Part shown: in pieces, positions 45,327-56,119 of the stretch
Layout of the letters: every line of letters starts with the position of its first letter
Position numbering within the stretch: the stretch's first letter is position 1
Origin: Candidatus Roseilinea sp.
GTDB lineage: Bacteria > Chloroflexota > Anaerolineae > J036 > Brachytrichaceae
Direction of reading: 5' to 3'
NCBI GenBank assembly: GCA_025998955.1
Contig: AP024676.1
Span: 2,108,001 to 2,172,000, forward strand
Length of the DNA stretch: 64,000 nt
Notes under the pieces: model-generated
Seen by the model: only the letters and a program-made list of their open reading frames with translations
What the model was told of the DNA's origin: nothing
Databases searched by the model: none
Position numbers and translations under genes: made by a program

Positions 45327-47141
45327 TCACCGCTCCACCGGCAACAACACCCAATAGTCGAACCCATTCATCTTGAAGTTGCGCGCCCAGTAGTAGTTGC
45401 GGAAGATCGCCTCTTTGACATCTTCGGGATAGAACAGCGCCCGGAAGATCACCGCGCCGAAAGCGCGCCGTTCGATCATGGCGATCATGTGCGACGTGTC
45501 GAGCATGCCGTTCTTGGACAGGTTGAGCAGTTGGGTCGGGTTGGTCACCACGTCCTTGCCGGCCAGCAACGTGGGCATGGCCTCCTCGCTCCACACCGGC
45601 CCCTCCACGTTGCGGATCACTTCTACCATCGCCCAGCCATTCGCAACATCGGCCGGGTCGAGCAGATGACCGAGCTGCGTGAAGCCGGCAGAGTCGTAGT
45701 ACGGATACGGCGGATACGACGACGGCGCATCGGCCACGCCGATCACCCGTGCGATCGTCCCGAAGACGCGACCGCTCGTGGGCAAGTGCACGTTGAGCGC
45801 GGCCTGCAGGAAGAAGACCAGGGCCGCGAGAGACGTGGCGATCGCTGGGACGTATGGTGTGTTGCGTCTTGCGTCCTGCATCCTGAGCCTTGCGTCCCGC
45901 ACATCTATCGCATGGTGCGCGCGCCGGTACACCTGATACGTGATACGTGCGAGGAACGCCGCTGTGCACACACACGAGGCTGCAATCGCAGCGATCAGAT
46001 AGGCCGGCCCGGCGCCCCATTTGCCGGTCAGCATGCCCATCGCGCTGCCGGTGACGAAATACAGCGACCAGATGGTGATCGGCCGGAGCGAACGCGCGCG
46101 CACCGCCCGGACGACGTCCCACGCTACGTAGAGCACGCTGCAGGCGACCAAGACGCCCTGCAAGCGCAACCACTGTCCGTAGGTTTGCCAGGTGACGGCG
46201 ATGTCGTATTCGTTCACGTTGGCCAGCACCACGTTCAGCCAGAATTGACCGTTTGTCGCAGCGTTCAGCGCGAGCACGAGCGCACTGGTAACCAGCGCGC
46301 CGGCGACGAACGCCACCGCGAACCACTTCGGTCGGCGGATGAGCAGATACGCGAAGCCGGCGACCAGCGCGTCCACCGCCTGCAGCTTGGTAAAGCCGGC
46401 GATGAGGAGCAGCGCAACGCCGAGGGCGCAATATACGATCCGCCTTGCGCTTTGCGAGTCACGTCTTGCGTCGAAGGCGAGATCCAGGCAGGAGATGCCG
46501 GCGAACGCAAACATCACCATCGGCAGGTGTGCGCGTGCCAGCGGCCCGACTTGATACACGTAGTTCGCCGCGAAGAACGCCAGCGCGGCCAAAATTGGGA
46601 CGATGAGATGCGAGAGATCGAAGAGCGGAGATTGGAGATTGGAGATTGGAAATTGGGGCTCTCTGCGCAATCTCCAATCTCCAATCTCTAATCTCTCCGA
46701 TTGCCACAGCCGGCGCGCGGCGAAAAAGATCAACGCACCGATCACCAGCGACGAGGCAAACGCCAGGGCGCGTCCCACCCAAAGGTGTGGCCCGAACAGC
46801 GCCACCAGGGGCGCAAGCATCAGCCGGTAGACCGGCGGGTAGTTCGAGGAATAGAACGGGAATTGGGCGTTATCCAAGTAGATGCCTTCCCCGCGTGCCA
46901 GGCGGATGGCGTCGTAGAGTTCGAAGCCCTCACCCTGGTCATAGTCGAATGGGAAGCCGAACAGCGCGCGGGCATAGACCAAATAAACGACGAAATAGCC
47001 GACGAAGATCGCCACCGTCAACGCTAACGCAGCGACCGAAAGCGAAGAAAGCGCAAAGGTGATACGCGAGTGCTGCAGCGCGCGCGGCGGTGCAGTTGGC
47101 GGAGTGAGTTCTTCGACCACGATGCTGCCCGAATTTACCAT
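45327..47141 (-). CDS. Multi-spanning glycosyltransferase-like membrane protein carrying several repeat insertions
   Basis: A hydrophobic protein of 604 residues with roughly ten TM helices in the manner of the ArnT/GT-C glycosyltransferases. The first external loop after TM1 has FPFDYDQGEGFELYD (Asp/Glu of the GT-C type) and SSNYPPVYRLM. Residues about 149-172 (RLEIGDWRLRREPQFPISNL) are encoded by an inverted heptamer repeat. Further repeat-like stretches encode RDARLRMQDARR and DARRDSQSARR. The substrate is unknown; it is probably a polyprenyl-linked sugar. It precedes scpA in the same direction. Confidence 0.78.
   Translation of the reverse strand: MVNSGSIVVEELTPPTAPPRALQHSRITFALSSLSVAALALTVAIFVGYFVVYLVYARALFGFPFDYDQGEGFELYDAIRLARGEGIYLDNAQFPFYSSNYPPVYRLMLAPLVALFGPHLWVGRALAFASSLVIGALIFFAARRLWQSERLEIGDWRLRREPQFPISNLQSPLFDLSHLIVPILAALAFFAANYVYQVGPLARAHLPMVMFAFAGISCLDLAFDARRDSQSARRIVYCALGVALLLIAGFTKLQAVDALVAGFAYLLIRRPKWFAVAFVAGALVTSALVLALNAATNGQFWLNVVLANVNEYDIAVTWQTYGQWLRLQGVLVACSVLYVAWDVVRAVRARSLRPITIWSLYFVTGSAMGMLTGKWGAGPAYLIAAIAASCVCTAAFLARITYQVYRRAHHAIDVRDARLRMQDARRNTPYVPAIATSLAALVFFLQAALNVHLPTSGRVFGTIARVIGVADAPSSYPPYPYYDSAGFTQLGHLLDPADVANGWAMVEVIRNVEGPVWSEEAMPTLLAGKDVVTNPTQLLNLSKNGMLDTSHMIAMIERRAFGAVIFRALFYPEDVKEAIFRNYYWARNFKMNGFDYWVLLPVER
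45850..45905. repeat. Degenerate heptamer array inside the glycosyltransferase-like gene
   Basis: TGCGTCT, TGCGTCC, TGCATCC, TGAGCCT, TGCGTCC units in phase, read in frame as polar, basic residues. On the other strand the units are GGACGCA/AGACGCA, also seen at 59.8 kb. Confidence 0.85.
46628..46695. repeat. Inverted heptamer repeat inside the glycosyltransferase-like gene
   Basis: GAGATTG x3 plus GAAATTG (46628-46655), a 12-bp centre, then CAATCTC x3 plus TAATCTC (46668-46695). The units are the same as in the mutL insertion. Confidence 0.95.
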
Positions 47142-47156
47142 GCGCTTGCCGCAAGT

Positions 47157-47390
47157 TCAACGTGCGAGCCTGTCGAACATGAAATTGATGCCGGCACATA
47201 CGCTTCCGACGCCGAGGCACACCATCATCACACCGACGATGACCGCGGCGGTCCCGATATAGGCATGCATCCGATAGGTCACCGTTCTCCGGATGACACC
47301 ACGTGCGCCGGCGACGATGAAATACGTGCCAATCAGGACGCTCAGAAGAGCGACAAGAACCACGAGCGCAGGACTAAAACGGTCTGCCAT
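47157..47390 (-). CDS. Small two-helix membrane protein
   Basis: A product of 77 residues from the ATG at 47390: helix one LVVLVALLSVLIGTYFIVAG, a basic loop (ARGVIRRTVTYRMH) and helix two GTAAVIVGVMMVCLGVGSVC. I do not recognise the family. The frame is open further upstream to 47516 but that part is polar, unlike an N-terminus, and overlaps a promoter-like region. It could be translated with the gene at 45327-47141 that follows 15 bp downstream. Confidence 0.55.
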   Translation of the reverse strand: MADRFSPALVVLVALLSVLIGTYFIVAGARGVIRRTVTYRMHAYIGTAAVIVGVMMVCLGVGSVCAGINFMFDRLAR

Positions 47391-47458
47391 GTCGTCTTGG
47401 CTTTCGATCCGAGAAATTGTAACTTCGCCAATCGAGCCGAGCGGCGAAAGGCGAACCC

Positions 47459-47486
47459 TTGACAAACTGCGCTTGCCCGCTAGAAT
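47459..47486 (+). promoter_or_regulatory. Strong sigma-70-type promoter upstream of amt
   Basis: TTGACA at 47459-47464, a 16-bp spacer and TAGAAT at 47481-47486. It is the best promoter match in the window. Transcription would start near 47493, 350 bp before amt. Confidence 0.7.
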
Positions 47487-47492
47487 TTTGCG

Positions 47493-47611
47493 CCAGTTAA
47501 CCGAATATAGCGCCATGAAGCCCTCGCCTCGGTGAAGCGTGGGCTTTCTTATTGACGAGGCCCGCGAAGCCCTCGACCGTTAAGTATGCGGTCGAGGGCT
47601 TCGGTGTTTTT
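47493..47611 (+). ncRNA. Candidate small RNA or attenuated leader between promoter and terminator
   Basis: About 119 nt bounded by a strong promoter and a strong terminator. AAGCCC occurs at 47518-47523 and 47567-47572, GGGCTT at 47541-47546 and 47596-47601, so alternative pairings are possible. A seven-codon frame starts at 47515. No known RNA family is recognised. The gap from here to amt (47612-47842) shows no other clear motif. Confidence 0.45.
47566..47611 (+). terminator. Intrinsic terminator in the amt 5' region
   Basis: A perfect 14-bp stem (GAAGCCCTCGACCG with CGGTCGAGGGCTTC, 9-nt loop), followed by GGTGTTTTT. There is no gene on the plus strand upstream whose end it could serve, which points to a leader or small RNA. 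Confidence 0.85.
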
Positions 47612-47842
47612 CGGCGCTGGGTTGATCACATTGCGCACGAGCAATGCATGAATCACAGGAGGTGAGGCTAGAAGCGAAATTCAGCTTTTGAACAGCGCCC
47701 TGACGCGCGGCCATCGTTTGTTAGGATGGCGACTCGCATCCCGCCTGCCCGAAGGGGCAAATTTGACCTACCCCGTCGTCGGTCACGATTTCTGGTACTG
47801 CAATCACACAGTCATTCATTCACCGAAAGGAGAGACTTCGCA

Positions 47843-49339
47843 ATGATGCATACGATGACCGCAACGACAAAGCGACTTTGGACCCGCCCCACCAATAAGC
47901 GGCTGAAGTATTTCGGCCTGCGCATGATCGGTCCGTCCGCGGCCGCACTCACCTTCCTGGTCGGCAGCCGGTTCGTCTTCGCACAGGAAGCCGACCCGAC
48001 CGCCGAGGTGCTGCGCGGCGTGGACACGATGTGGGTGCTCGTGGCCGCCTTCCTGGTGTTCTTCATGCAAGCCGGCTTTGCGCTGGTCGAGGCTGGCCTC
48101 ACCCGCGCCAAGAATGCCAGCAACATCATGATGAAAAACTTAATGGACTTCGTGATGGGCAGCCTGGCTTACTGGGCCATCGGCTACGGCCTGATGTTCG
48201 GCGCGGTGAGCAGTGGCCTCTTCGGCACGAGCAGCTTCTTCTTAGGCGCTACTGGCGACGACATCGGTAACGTGCCGTTGCTGGCTTTCTGGCTGTTCCA
48301 GCTCGTCTTTGCTGGGACGGCCGCCACGATTGTCTCGGGCGCCATGGCCGAGCGCACCAAGTTCAGCGGGTACCTGATCTACAGTGTAGTGATCTCGGCC
48401 ATCATCTATCCGATCTTCGGCCATTGGGTGTGGGGCACAGGCTGGCTGTGGACGCTGGGCGACGCTACCGGTCTGGTGCCAGGTGGTGGCTTCCGCGACT
48501 TCGCCGGCTCGACGGTGGTGCACAGCGTAGGCGGCTGGGCGGCGCTGATGGGCACGTTGGCGCTGGGGCCGCGCCTGGGGCGCTTCAACCGCGATGGCTC
48601 GCCGAACGCAATTCCCGGTCACTCGGTCACGCTGTTCGGCTTGGGGGTGTTCATTCTGTGGCTGGGCTGGTTCGGCTTCAACCCCGGCAGCCAACTCGCC
48701 ATCGCCGGCGGCAACGCTGACGCGGTCGCGCTGGTTGCTGCAAACACCAACCTGGCGGCAGCCGCCGGTGCAGCCGCGGCGGTGCTCTACGGCTATATCA
48801 CCTCGAAGAAGGCCAACGTCGGCGCAGCGTTTAACGGCGTGCTCGCCGGCTTGGTGGCCATCACCGCGCCGTGTGCCTTCGTCACCCCGCTGGATTCGGT
48901 GATCATCGGTGCGGTCGGCGGCGTGTTGGTCATGGTCTTCGGCAAGGTGCTGGAAGCGTTGAAGATAGATGATCCTGTAGGCGCGATCCCGGTGCACCTG
49001 GTCAGCGGCGCGTGGGGCACATTGGCCATCGGATTGTTCGCTTCACTCAACGGCGTGACCGGCCTCTTCCATGGCGGCGGGCTGGGCCAGCTCATCATCC
49101 AGCTCATCGGCGTGATCGCCTGCGGCGTTTGGACGGCGGCGACGACCGGCGCGCTGTTCTTCGCCATCAAGAAGACCATCGGCCTGCGCGTCAGCGCCGA
49201 GGAGGAGATCCAGGGCCTGGACGCGATGGAGCATGGCACCATCGCCTACCCGCAGGACGTGGACTTCACGCCCGGCGCGCCCAGCCCCGCATCGAGCATC
49301 TACCGCCCGGGCGCGGCGCCGGCAACGACGGGCAAATAA
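47843..49339 (+). CDS. amt: Ammonium transporter (Amt/MEP/Rh family)
   Basis: Membrane ammonium channel of about 498 residues. It begins with a basic leader and a hydrophobic signal ending in VFAQEADP, then eleven helices. Landmarks are FFMQAGFALVEAG, RAKNASNIMMKN, DFAGSTVVHSVGGWAALMG (pore His), and HLVSGAWGTLAIGLF (second pore His). The cytoplasmic tail is about 60 residues. The ATG at 47843 has AAAGGAGAG upstream. No glnK/glnB gene follows, unlike the usual arrangement. Confidence 0.94.
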   Translation: MMHTMTATTKRLWTRPTNKRLKYFGLRMIGPSAAALTFLVGSRFVFAQEADPTAEVLRGVDTMWVLVAAFLVFFMQAGFALVEAGLTRAKNASNIMMKNLMDFVMGSLAYWAIGYGLMFGAVSSGLFGTSSFFLGATGDDIGNVPLLAFWLFQLVFAGTAATIVSGAMAERTKFSGYLIYSVVISAIIYPIFGHWVWGTGWLWTLGDATGLVPGGGFRDFAGSTVVHSVGGWAALMGTLALGPRLGRFNRDGSPNAIPGHSVTLFGLGVFILWLGWFGFNPGSQLAIAGGNADAVALVAANTNLAAAAGAAAAVLYGYITSKKANVGAAFNGVLAGLVAITAPCAFVTPLDSVIIGAVGGVLVMVFGKVLEALKIDDPVGAIPVHLVSGAWGTLAIGLFASLNGVTGLFHGGGLGQLIIQLIGVIACGVWTAATTGALFFAIKKTIGLRVSAEEEIQGLDAMEHGTIAYPQDVDFTPGAPSPASSIYRPGAAPATTGK

Positions 49340-49360
49340 ACTTCTACTACCCAGCGACTC

Positions 49361-49395
49361 GAGGCCAGACTGCTGCATGCGGTCTGGCCTCTTTA
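49361..49395. terminator. Bidirectional terminator after amt
   Basis: A 10-bp stem GAGGCCAGAC / GTCTGGCCTC followed by TTTACTT. It lies between convergent amt and the kinase-like gene. Confidence 0.8.
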
Positions 49396-50415
49396 CTTCC
49401 CCAAGTTGTCCCTCACACAAGCGATCAATCGTTCCCCGTAGAGCGTGAGCCACGCATCCACGCGCGCCAGCGACTCCAGCCAGCTCGCTACGTCCACGTA
49501 TGGGCTGAGGTTGGCGAGGAAGCGCCCGACCAAGTGCATCAGCACGTTTGCGTTGCGCAGCAGCACCATCGCCGGCAACAAGGCGATTTCTTCATCGCCA
49601 AGACGACCGGCACGCCCGTAGCCACGCGCCAGCGCAGCGACGCGCTCCCATTCCCGCCCACTGCCCATCACATCCCAGCACCACGTGTCCACAGCGATGG
49701 CGAAGTCCATGCCGCGCGGGTTGAACGCGCAGTTTTCAAAGTCCAGCACCCCGGTGACGCGCGGGCCTTCCATCAAGATATTGCCGGTGATGAAATCGCC
49801 ATGGATGAGTTGCTGTGGCAAGGCGCGAATGCGCTTTTCGTGGGCGTAAATGCGCTCGAGCACGGCATCTACGCGCGCCACATCTGCCTTCGACGCCAGC
49901 GATCCTACGGCACGCATCGCCTCGAAGGGGTCGTGTACAAGCGGATGCACCTTCCCCAGTTCGATATACGGCCGGGGCGCGCCGGCGCCGCGCGATTCCA
50001 CGCGCGCCAGCGCAGCATGCAGCACCGCCATCGCCTCGCCGGCGCCTTCGGCCTGACCCAGATCGTGGACGACGGGGTTCTCACCGCGGATGAACGGGAT
50101 GAGCACCATCAGCCGCACGCTTTGTCCGTTGTCCACCAGCGCCCATAATTCGCCTCGGCGGGTAGGGATGGGCGCAGGCACAGCGAAGGGCAAACCTTGA
50201 CCGGCGAGTTGCGCCAGCACAGCCATCTCGTGCTGAATGTATTTCGGGTTGGCGTGATTGCCGTAGACGCGCAACACGTACGGCAAGGGCACGCCGGCAC
50301 TGTCGTACAGGCGATACAGGTAGTTGTTGTAGCCGCGCCCGAGCGGGCGAACGACGCAACCGGCCGGGACATCCCATATCCCGGACAGCTCGAGCGGTGC
50401 TACTTCTGCAGACAC
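49393..50415 (-). CDS. Phosphotransferase/kinase-like protein (APH/choline-kinase fold)
   Basis: Protein-kinase-like fold of the aminoglycoside phosphotransferase family. The Brenner motif is LIHGDFITGNIL (catalytic Asp, metal Asn) and the metal-binding motif is GVLDFENCAFN. An N-terminal ATP lobe (VVRPLGRGYNNYLYRL; VLRVYG) is present. It is close to homoserine-kinase-II-like proteins; the substrate is undetermined and need not be an antibiotic. Its start overlaps the end of the asparaginase gene by 16 bp, so the two are translated together. Confidence 0.87.
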   Translation of the reverse strand: MSAEVAPLELSGIWDVPAGCVVRPLGRGYNNYLYRLYDSAGVPLPYVLRVYGNHANPKYIQHEMAVLAQLAGQGLPFAVPAPIPTRRGELWALVDNGQSVRLMVLIPFIRGENPVVHDLGQAEGAGEAMAVLHAALARVESRGAGAPRPYIELGKVHPLVHDPFEAMRAVGSLASKADVARVDAVLERIYAHEKRIRALPQQLIHGDFITGNILMEGPRVTGVLDFENCAFNPRGMDFAIAVDTWCWDVMGSGREWERVAALARGYGRAGRLGDEEIALLPAMVLLRNANVLMHLVGRFLANLSPYVDVASWLESLARVDAWLTLYGERLIACVRDNLGK

Positions 50416-51338
50416 GCTGCCTCGCGAATGACAGGATGGGGATCGTCGGCGCGCTGCACCTTATAGCTCAGTCCGGGCCGTGTGGCGAACGCACCGACGT
50501 TGCCGGCTGCGTCCATGATCAAGATGCGCACCCAGTCGGCGCAGCGCATGTGATCTTCGGCGGTGGATTCGCCGAGCAGCGCCAACAACTGACGCACCAC
50601 CTCGCGGCCGGCATCTTCCAACGACCATCCCAGGCGCATGAGCGTTACCGCTTGCGCCGCTGCGCTGATGCGCATAGCCGCCTCGCCCAGTCCCATGCAG
50701 GCCGCCGCGCCGTAGCGGTTATCGCAATAGTTGCCGGCGCCGATGATGGGCGAGTCCCCTACCCGACCGGGATATTTCCAGGCGATGCCCGAGGTGCTGA
50801 CGGCGCTGCACATGTTGCCGGTGGCGTCACGGACGATCACGTTCATCGTGTCGCTGCCGCGGCGCTCGCGCAGCGCGCGTATCGTCAGCGTGATGGCATC
50901 GTCTTCTTCGTCTTCGACCACGGCGGCGATGCGCTGCTGCCACGCTGCCTGCGCCTCGGGCGAAAGCATATTGCGCCGCTCGGCGCCGATTTCGGTCGCA
51001 AAGCGCGCCGCGCCGTCGCCGACCAACAGGACGTGCGGCAAGTGCAGCATCACCTGTCGCGCTACGCTGATCGGATGGCGAAAGCCCTTCAGCGCCGCCA
51101 CGGCGCCGGCGCGCAACGTCGCGCCGTCCATGAACGAAGCGTCCAGTTCCACTTCGCCCAGGATATTCGGCCAGCCGCTGTAGCCGACCGTGTGCTCGTT
51201 GGGATCGTCTTCGACCGCGCGGGCGATGGCCTCGGCGACATCACCGGCGCCTGCGCCGCGCCGCAGTTGCCGCATGCCGTCGGCGATGAATTCGTCGCGG
51301 ATCTCGGCATTGGCTAAGATGACAGGTGCAGATGCCAT
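50400..51338 (-). CDS. Ntn-hydrolase of the glycosylasparaginase / isoaspartyl peptidase family
   Basis: Autoprocessing amidohydrolase family. The nucleophile Thr is seen in GSDTMNVIVRD, followed by STSGIAWKYPGRVGDSPIIGAGNYCDN, the substrate-binding part typical of N4-(beta-N-acetylglucosaminyl)-L-asparaginase. The first half gives the alpha chain (HTVGYSGWPNILGEVELD). I chose the ATG at 51338; a TTG 66 bp further upstream would overlap the LuxR gene. It may release aspartate or ammonia, in keeping with the nearby amt. Confidence 0.88.
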   Translation of the reverse strand: MASAPVILANAEIRDEFIADGMRQLRRGAGAGDVAEAIARAVEDDPNEHTVGYSGWPNILGEVELDASFMDGATLRAGAVAALKGFRHPISVARQVMLHLPHVLLVGDGAARFATEIGAERRNMLSPEAQAAWQQRIAAVVEDEEDDAITLTIRALRERRGSDTMNVIVRDATGNMCSAVSTSGIAWKYPGRVGDSPIIGAGNYCDNRYGAAACMGLGEAAMRISAAAQAVTLMRLGWSLEDAGREVVRQLLALLGESTAEDHMRCADWVRILIMDAAGNVGAFATRPGLSYKVQRADDPHPVIREAACLQK

Positions 51339-51391
51339 GCCGAGGATTGTAGGCCATCCAGGGACATCCAACGGCGCGCGATGCGCACCGT

Positions 51392-51829
51392 TCAGGTTAA
51401 CCAACCGCGCGCGCGGGCAATGTTGATCGCCTCGATGCGACCGTCGGCGCCGAGCTTAGAGAGCACGTTGCCGACGTGAAAGGCCGCCGTGCGCTGGCTC
51501 ACGCCCAGGCAAGCGGCGATCTCTTTGTTGCGCAGGCCGCGCGACATTAAAACGAGCACCTCGCGTTCGCGTCGTGTGAGCCTCACTGGCGGCGGCGGCG
51601 CGCCGGCACGGTAAACGGCATCGCCGTCCTCTTCGATGAACCCGAGAGAGGAAGTAGCTAACTCGCGCTGCACCGCCAGGAGCAGTCGAGCGAGCGCGCG
51701 CAACGCTTCGGCGAGCGCGGGATCGCTTACGACAGCGCACAGCGCCTCAAGGCGCGCCAGCGCATCGTCCAGCGCCTCGTGGGGTGAAGCGAAGGCCGGC
51801 ACAACCTCATCTTCAGGGCGCAGGATCAT
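51392..51829 (-). CDS. LuxR-type (GerE) DNA-binding regulator without receiver domain
   Basis: The C-terminal 65 residues form a LuxR helix-turn-helix: LTRREREVLVLMSRGLRNK, EIAACLGVSQRTAAFHVGNV, LSKLGADGR. The N-terminal part (about 75 residues) is a helical, alanine/leucine-rich region with no known sensor. The frame continues upstream, but that would read deep into the next gene; the ATG at 51829 overlaps its stop by 17 bp. An ATG at 51850 is an alternative. Confidence 0.8.
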   Translation of the reverse strand: MILRPEDEVVPAFASPHEALDDALARLEALCAVVSDPALAEALRALARLLLAVQRELATSSLGFIEEDGDAVYRAGAPPPPVRLTRREREVLVLMSRGLRNKEIAACLGVSQRTAAFHVGNVLSKLGADGRIEAINIARARGWLT

Positions 51830-52265
51830 CCCATTCTTCAATGCTGCCATTCGGGTGGCGGCGAATCCAGCGGAGTAGGCGATCGGGCGGCGGACGACTG
51901 CGCCCGGACGGTGGCGGCCCTTCCTCGACCCACTCCTCGACAAACGGCGCCGGCGGCGGGAACGGATGCACATGCGGGGGAGGAGGAGGCGTGCCCCAGC
52001 GCGGTTCGGGCTGCTCGATCGGCTTGGCCGGCTCGGCCTGCTCACCTTCGGCCAGCGGGCGCTTGAAGATGTGAAAGGCGCCGCCGGCCGGCTGCGGCTG
52101 CACGCCGACCAATTCCCAGCCCTGCTCACCCAGGGCGTTCAGGTAGCGCCGCCCGAAGGCCGTCATGCGTTCGCCGTCCTGGATCAGCGTCTCTTCGCCT
52201 TCGATGGACACGCGCCCGCGGAAATCCACGAACGCAACTTTGTACTCGTAACGCGGTCTGCTCAT
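51813..52265 (-). CDS. DUF4177-like small protein with proline-rich tail
   Basis: The N-terminal 60 residues (RPRYEYKVAFVDFRG, LNALGEQGWELVGVQP, HIFKRP) match the DUF4177 type fold of unknown function. The rest is proline-rich with a PPPPPHVHPFPPP segment and an acidic end. It overlaps the LuxR-type gene, so the two may be one transcript. The start at 52265 matches the family better than 52283. Confidence 0.7.
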   Translation of the reverse strand: MSRPRYEYKVAFVDFRGRVSIEGEETLIQDGERMTAFGRRYLNALGEQGWELVGVQPQPAGGAFHIFKRPLAEGEQAEPAKPIEQPEPRWGTPPPPPHVHPFPPPAPFVEEWVEEGPPPSGRSRPPPDRLLRWIRRHPNGSIEEWDDPAP

Positions 52266-52320
52266 GACCACGATGTTACGCATTCCGCAGCGCGGTGTGA
52301 ACTGTCAAACCGGACAGGCA

Positions 52321-54489
<2,169 letters not shown>

Positions 54490-54564
54490 CGGGCTTGTGC
54501 AAAAGCGGCGAATGCATTATAGAACGTGCGATCTACGATCGAGCTCACGACGTCGGCGAGCCAT

Positions 54565-54593
54565 TTGCCTTTACGCGCGGGCTGTAATACATT
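54565..54593 (+). promoter_or_regulatory. Candidate promoter of the second sugar ABC operon
   Basis: TTGCCT at 54565-54570, a 17-bp spacer and TACATT at 54588-54593. The -10 is identical to that of the first sugar cassette (16382-16387). Confidence 0.4.
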
Positions 54594-54706
54594 GGGCGGG
54601 CTAAGCTATGCAATCCATCTGCTGCCTACCGGCCCGCACATCGCCGCAACGGCAGTCAAGTCAGGCACGCTTAGCGTAAACAAATAGGAACCCGGAGGTC
54701 ACAACC

Positions 54707-56047
54707 ATGAAGAGGAATCAAAAACTTACCCGTAGGCAAACCTTGAAGTTGCTCGGACTGGGCGCGGCCGGCGCCGCGATGGCCGCCTGCGCCGCACCGC
54801 CAGCCGCAGCGCCTGCTGCCCCCGCAGCTCCGGCAGAGAGCAAGCCCGCCGAACAACCCGCAGCCGGCGGCAAGCTCGAAATCTTCTCGTGGTGGACGAG
54901 CGGTGGTGAAGTCGAAGCGCTCGAGGCACTTTACAAGCTATATCGCGAGAAGTATCCAAACGTTGAGATCATTAATGCAGCGCTCGCTGGCGGCGCTGGT
55001 CAAGGCGGCAATATGAAAGCCGTGCTCGAAACGCGCATGATCGGCGGCGATCCGCCCGATAGCTTCCAGGTGCACCTCGGCCAAGAGTTGATCGGAAGCC
55101 ATGTGAAGGCCGGTCGCATGGAGGAACTGTCCGAGCTATATGCGTCAGAAGGCTGGAACGACGTGTTTCCCAAAGGCCTAATCGAGCTGGCGTCGTACGA
55201 GGGCAAGCCTTACTCAGTACCGGTCAACATCCATCGCTCGAACGTGATGTGGTACAACGTCAAGCATCTGGCCGATGCAGGCATGGAGAAGCCGCCGGCG
55301 ACCTGGGACGAGTGGTTCGCCTATGCGGAGAAGCTGAAGGCGAAGGGCATCGGCGCATTAGCCGTGGCCGGCGCAGACCCCAACTTCTCCGCGCACGTGT
55401 TCGAGAACATCTTGGTCGCCACACTTGGCCCTGAAAAGTATCTTGGCTTGTTCAACGGCCAAACTCGCTGGGATGACGCAGGCGTCAAGGAGGCGATGGG
55501 CCTGCTGTTAAAGTCGCATGAATTCGCGCAAGAGGGTTATCAGAGCGTCGCCTGGGGTGACATCAACGAAGTGGTGACCAGCGGCAAGGCCTCGACCATG
55601 ATCATGGGCGACTGGACGCACGGCCTGTTCAAGTCCGCCGGCTTTACGGACTATCACTGGGCGCCGGCGCCTGATACGAATGGTGTGTTCGTCGCGCTAT
55701 CCGATTCGTTCGGCCTACCCAAGAATGTGAAGAACCGCGAGAACGTCATCAACTGGTTGAAATTGTGCGGCAGCCGCGAAGGCCAAGACGCCTTCAATCC
55801 GATCAAGGGATCCATCCCCGCCCGTACCGATCCCGACCTGTCGAAGTATGATGACTACTTGAAAGAAACGATCGAGGCTTTCAAGACCAACATCATCGTC
55901 GGCAGCATCCAACACGGCGCGGCCGCCCCACAGGGGTTTGTGAACGACTACGACACCGTCGTCAGCACGCTACTGGCCAGCAAAGATATCGAAGCGGCAG
56001 CCAAACAGTTGGTTGACGCTGCAGGCGCAGCCGGCCTTAGCGGATGA
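54707..56047 (+). CDS. Sugar ABC transporter substrate-binding lipoprotein (family 1)
   Basis: Signal with twin Arg (LTRRQTLKLLGLGAAG) and lipobox AAMAAC (Cys near 25), followed by an Ala/Pro linker and a family 1 binding domain (LEIFSWWTSGGEVEALEALY; MIGGDPPDSFQVHLGQEL). GGAGG is suitably placed upstream. Two permeases and three catabolic genes follow, so the substrate is probably the sugar or sugar acid they degrade. Like the first cassette it has no ATPase gene. Confidence 0.92.
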   Translation: MKRNQKLTRRQTLKLLGLGAAGAAMAACAAPPAAAPAAPAAPAESKPAEQPAAGGKLEIFSWWTSGGEVEALEALYKLYREKYPNVEIINAALAGGAGQGGNMKAVLETRMIGGDPPDSFQVHLGQELIGSHVKAGRMEELSELYASEGWNDVFPKGLIELASYEGKPYSVPVNIHRSNVMWYNVKHLADAGMEKPPATWDEWFAYAEKLKAKGIGALAVAGADPNFSAHVFENILVATLGPEKYLGLFNGQTRWDDAGVKEAMGLLLKSHEFAQEGYQSVAWGDINEVVTSGKASTMIMGDWTHGLFKSAGFTDYHWAPAPDTNGVFVALSDSFGLPKNVKNRENVINWLKLCGSREGQDAFNPIKGSIPARTDPDLSKYDDYLKETIEAFKTNIIVGSIQHGAAAPQGFVNDYDTVVSTLLASKDIEAAAKQLVDAAGAAGLSG

Positions 56048-56071
56048 ACCGCGCATAGACTGAACGCTTCA

Positions 56072-56105
56072 TGACGCCTGGCAGGCAATCGTCTGTCAGG
56101 CGTCA
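56072..56105 (+). promoter_or_regulatory. Stem-loop between binding-protein and permease genes
   Basis: Perfect 9-bp stem TGACGCCTG / CAGGCGTCA with possible extension (GCAG/CTGT) and no T-tract. It parallels the stem-loop at 17947-17984 in the first cassette. Confidence 0.6.
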
Positions 56106-56119
56106 CTCGATATACCCGA

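Noticed and set aside
49393-50415. Antibiotic resistance gene (aminoglycoside phosphotransferase)
   Set aside because: The fold is shared by many metabolic kinases; nothing marks it as acquired resistance, and it is coupled to an asparaginase gene.
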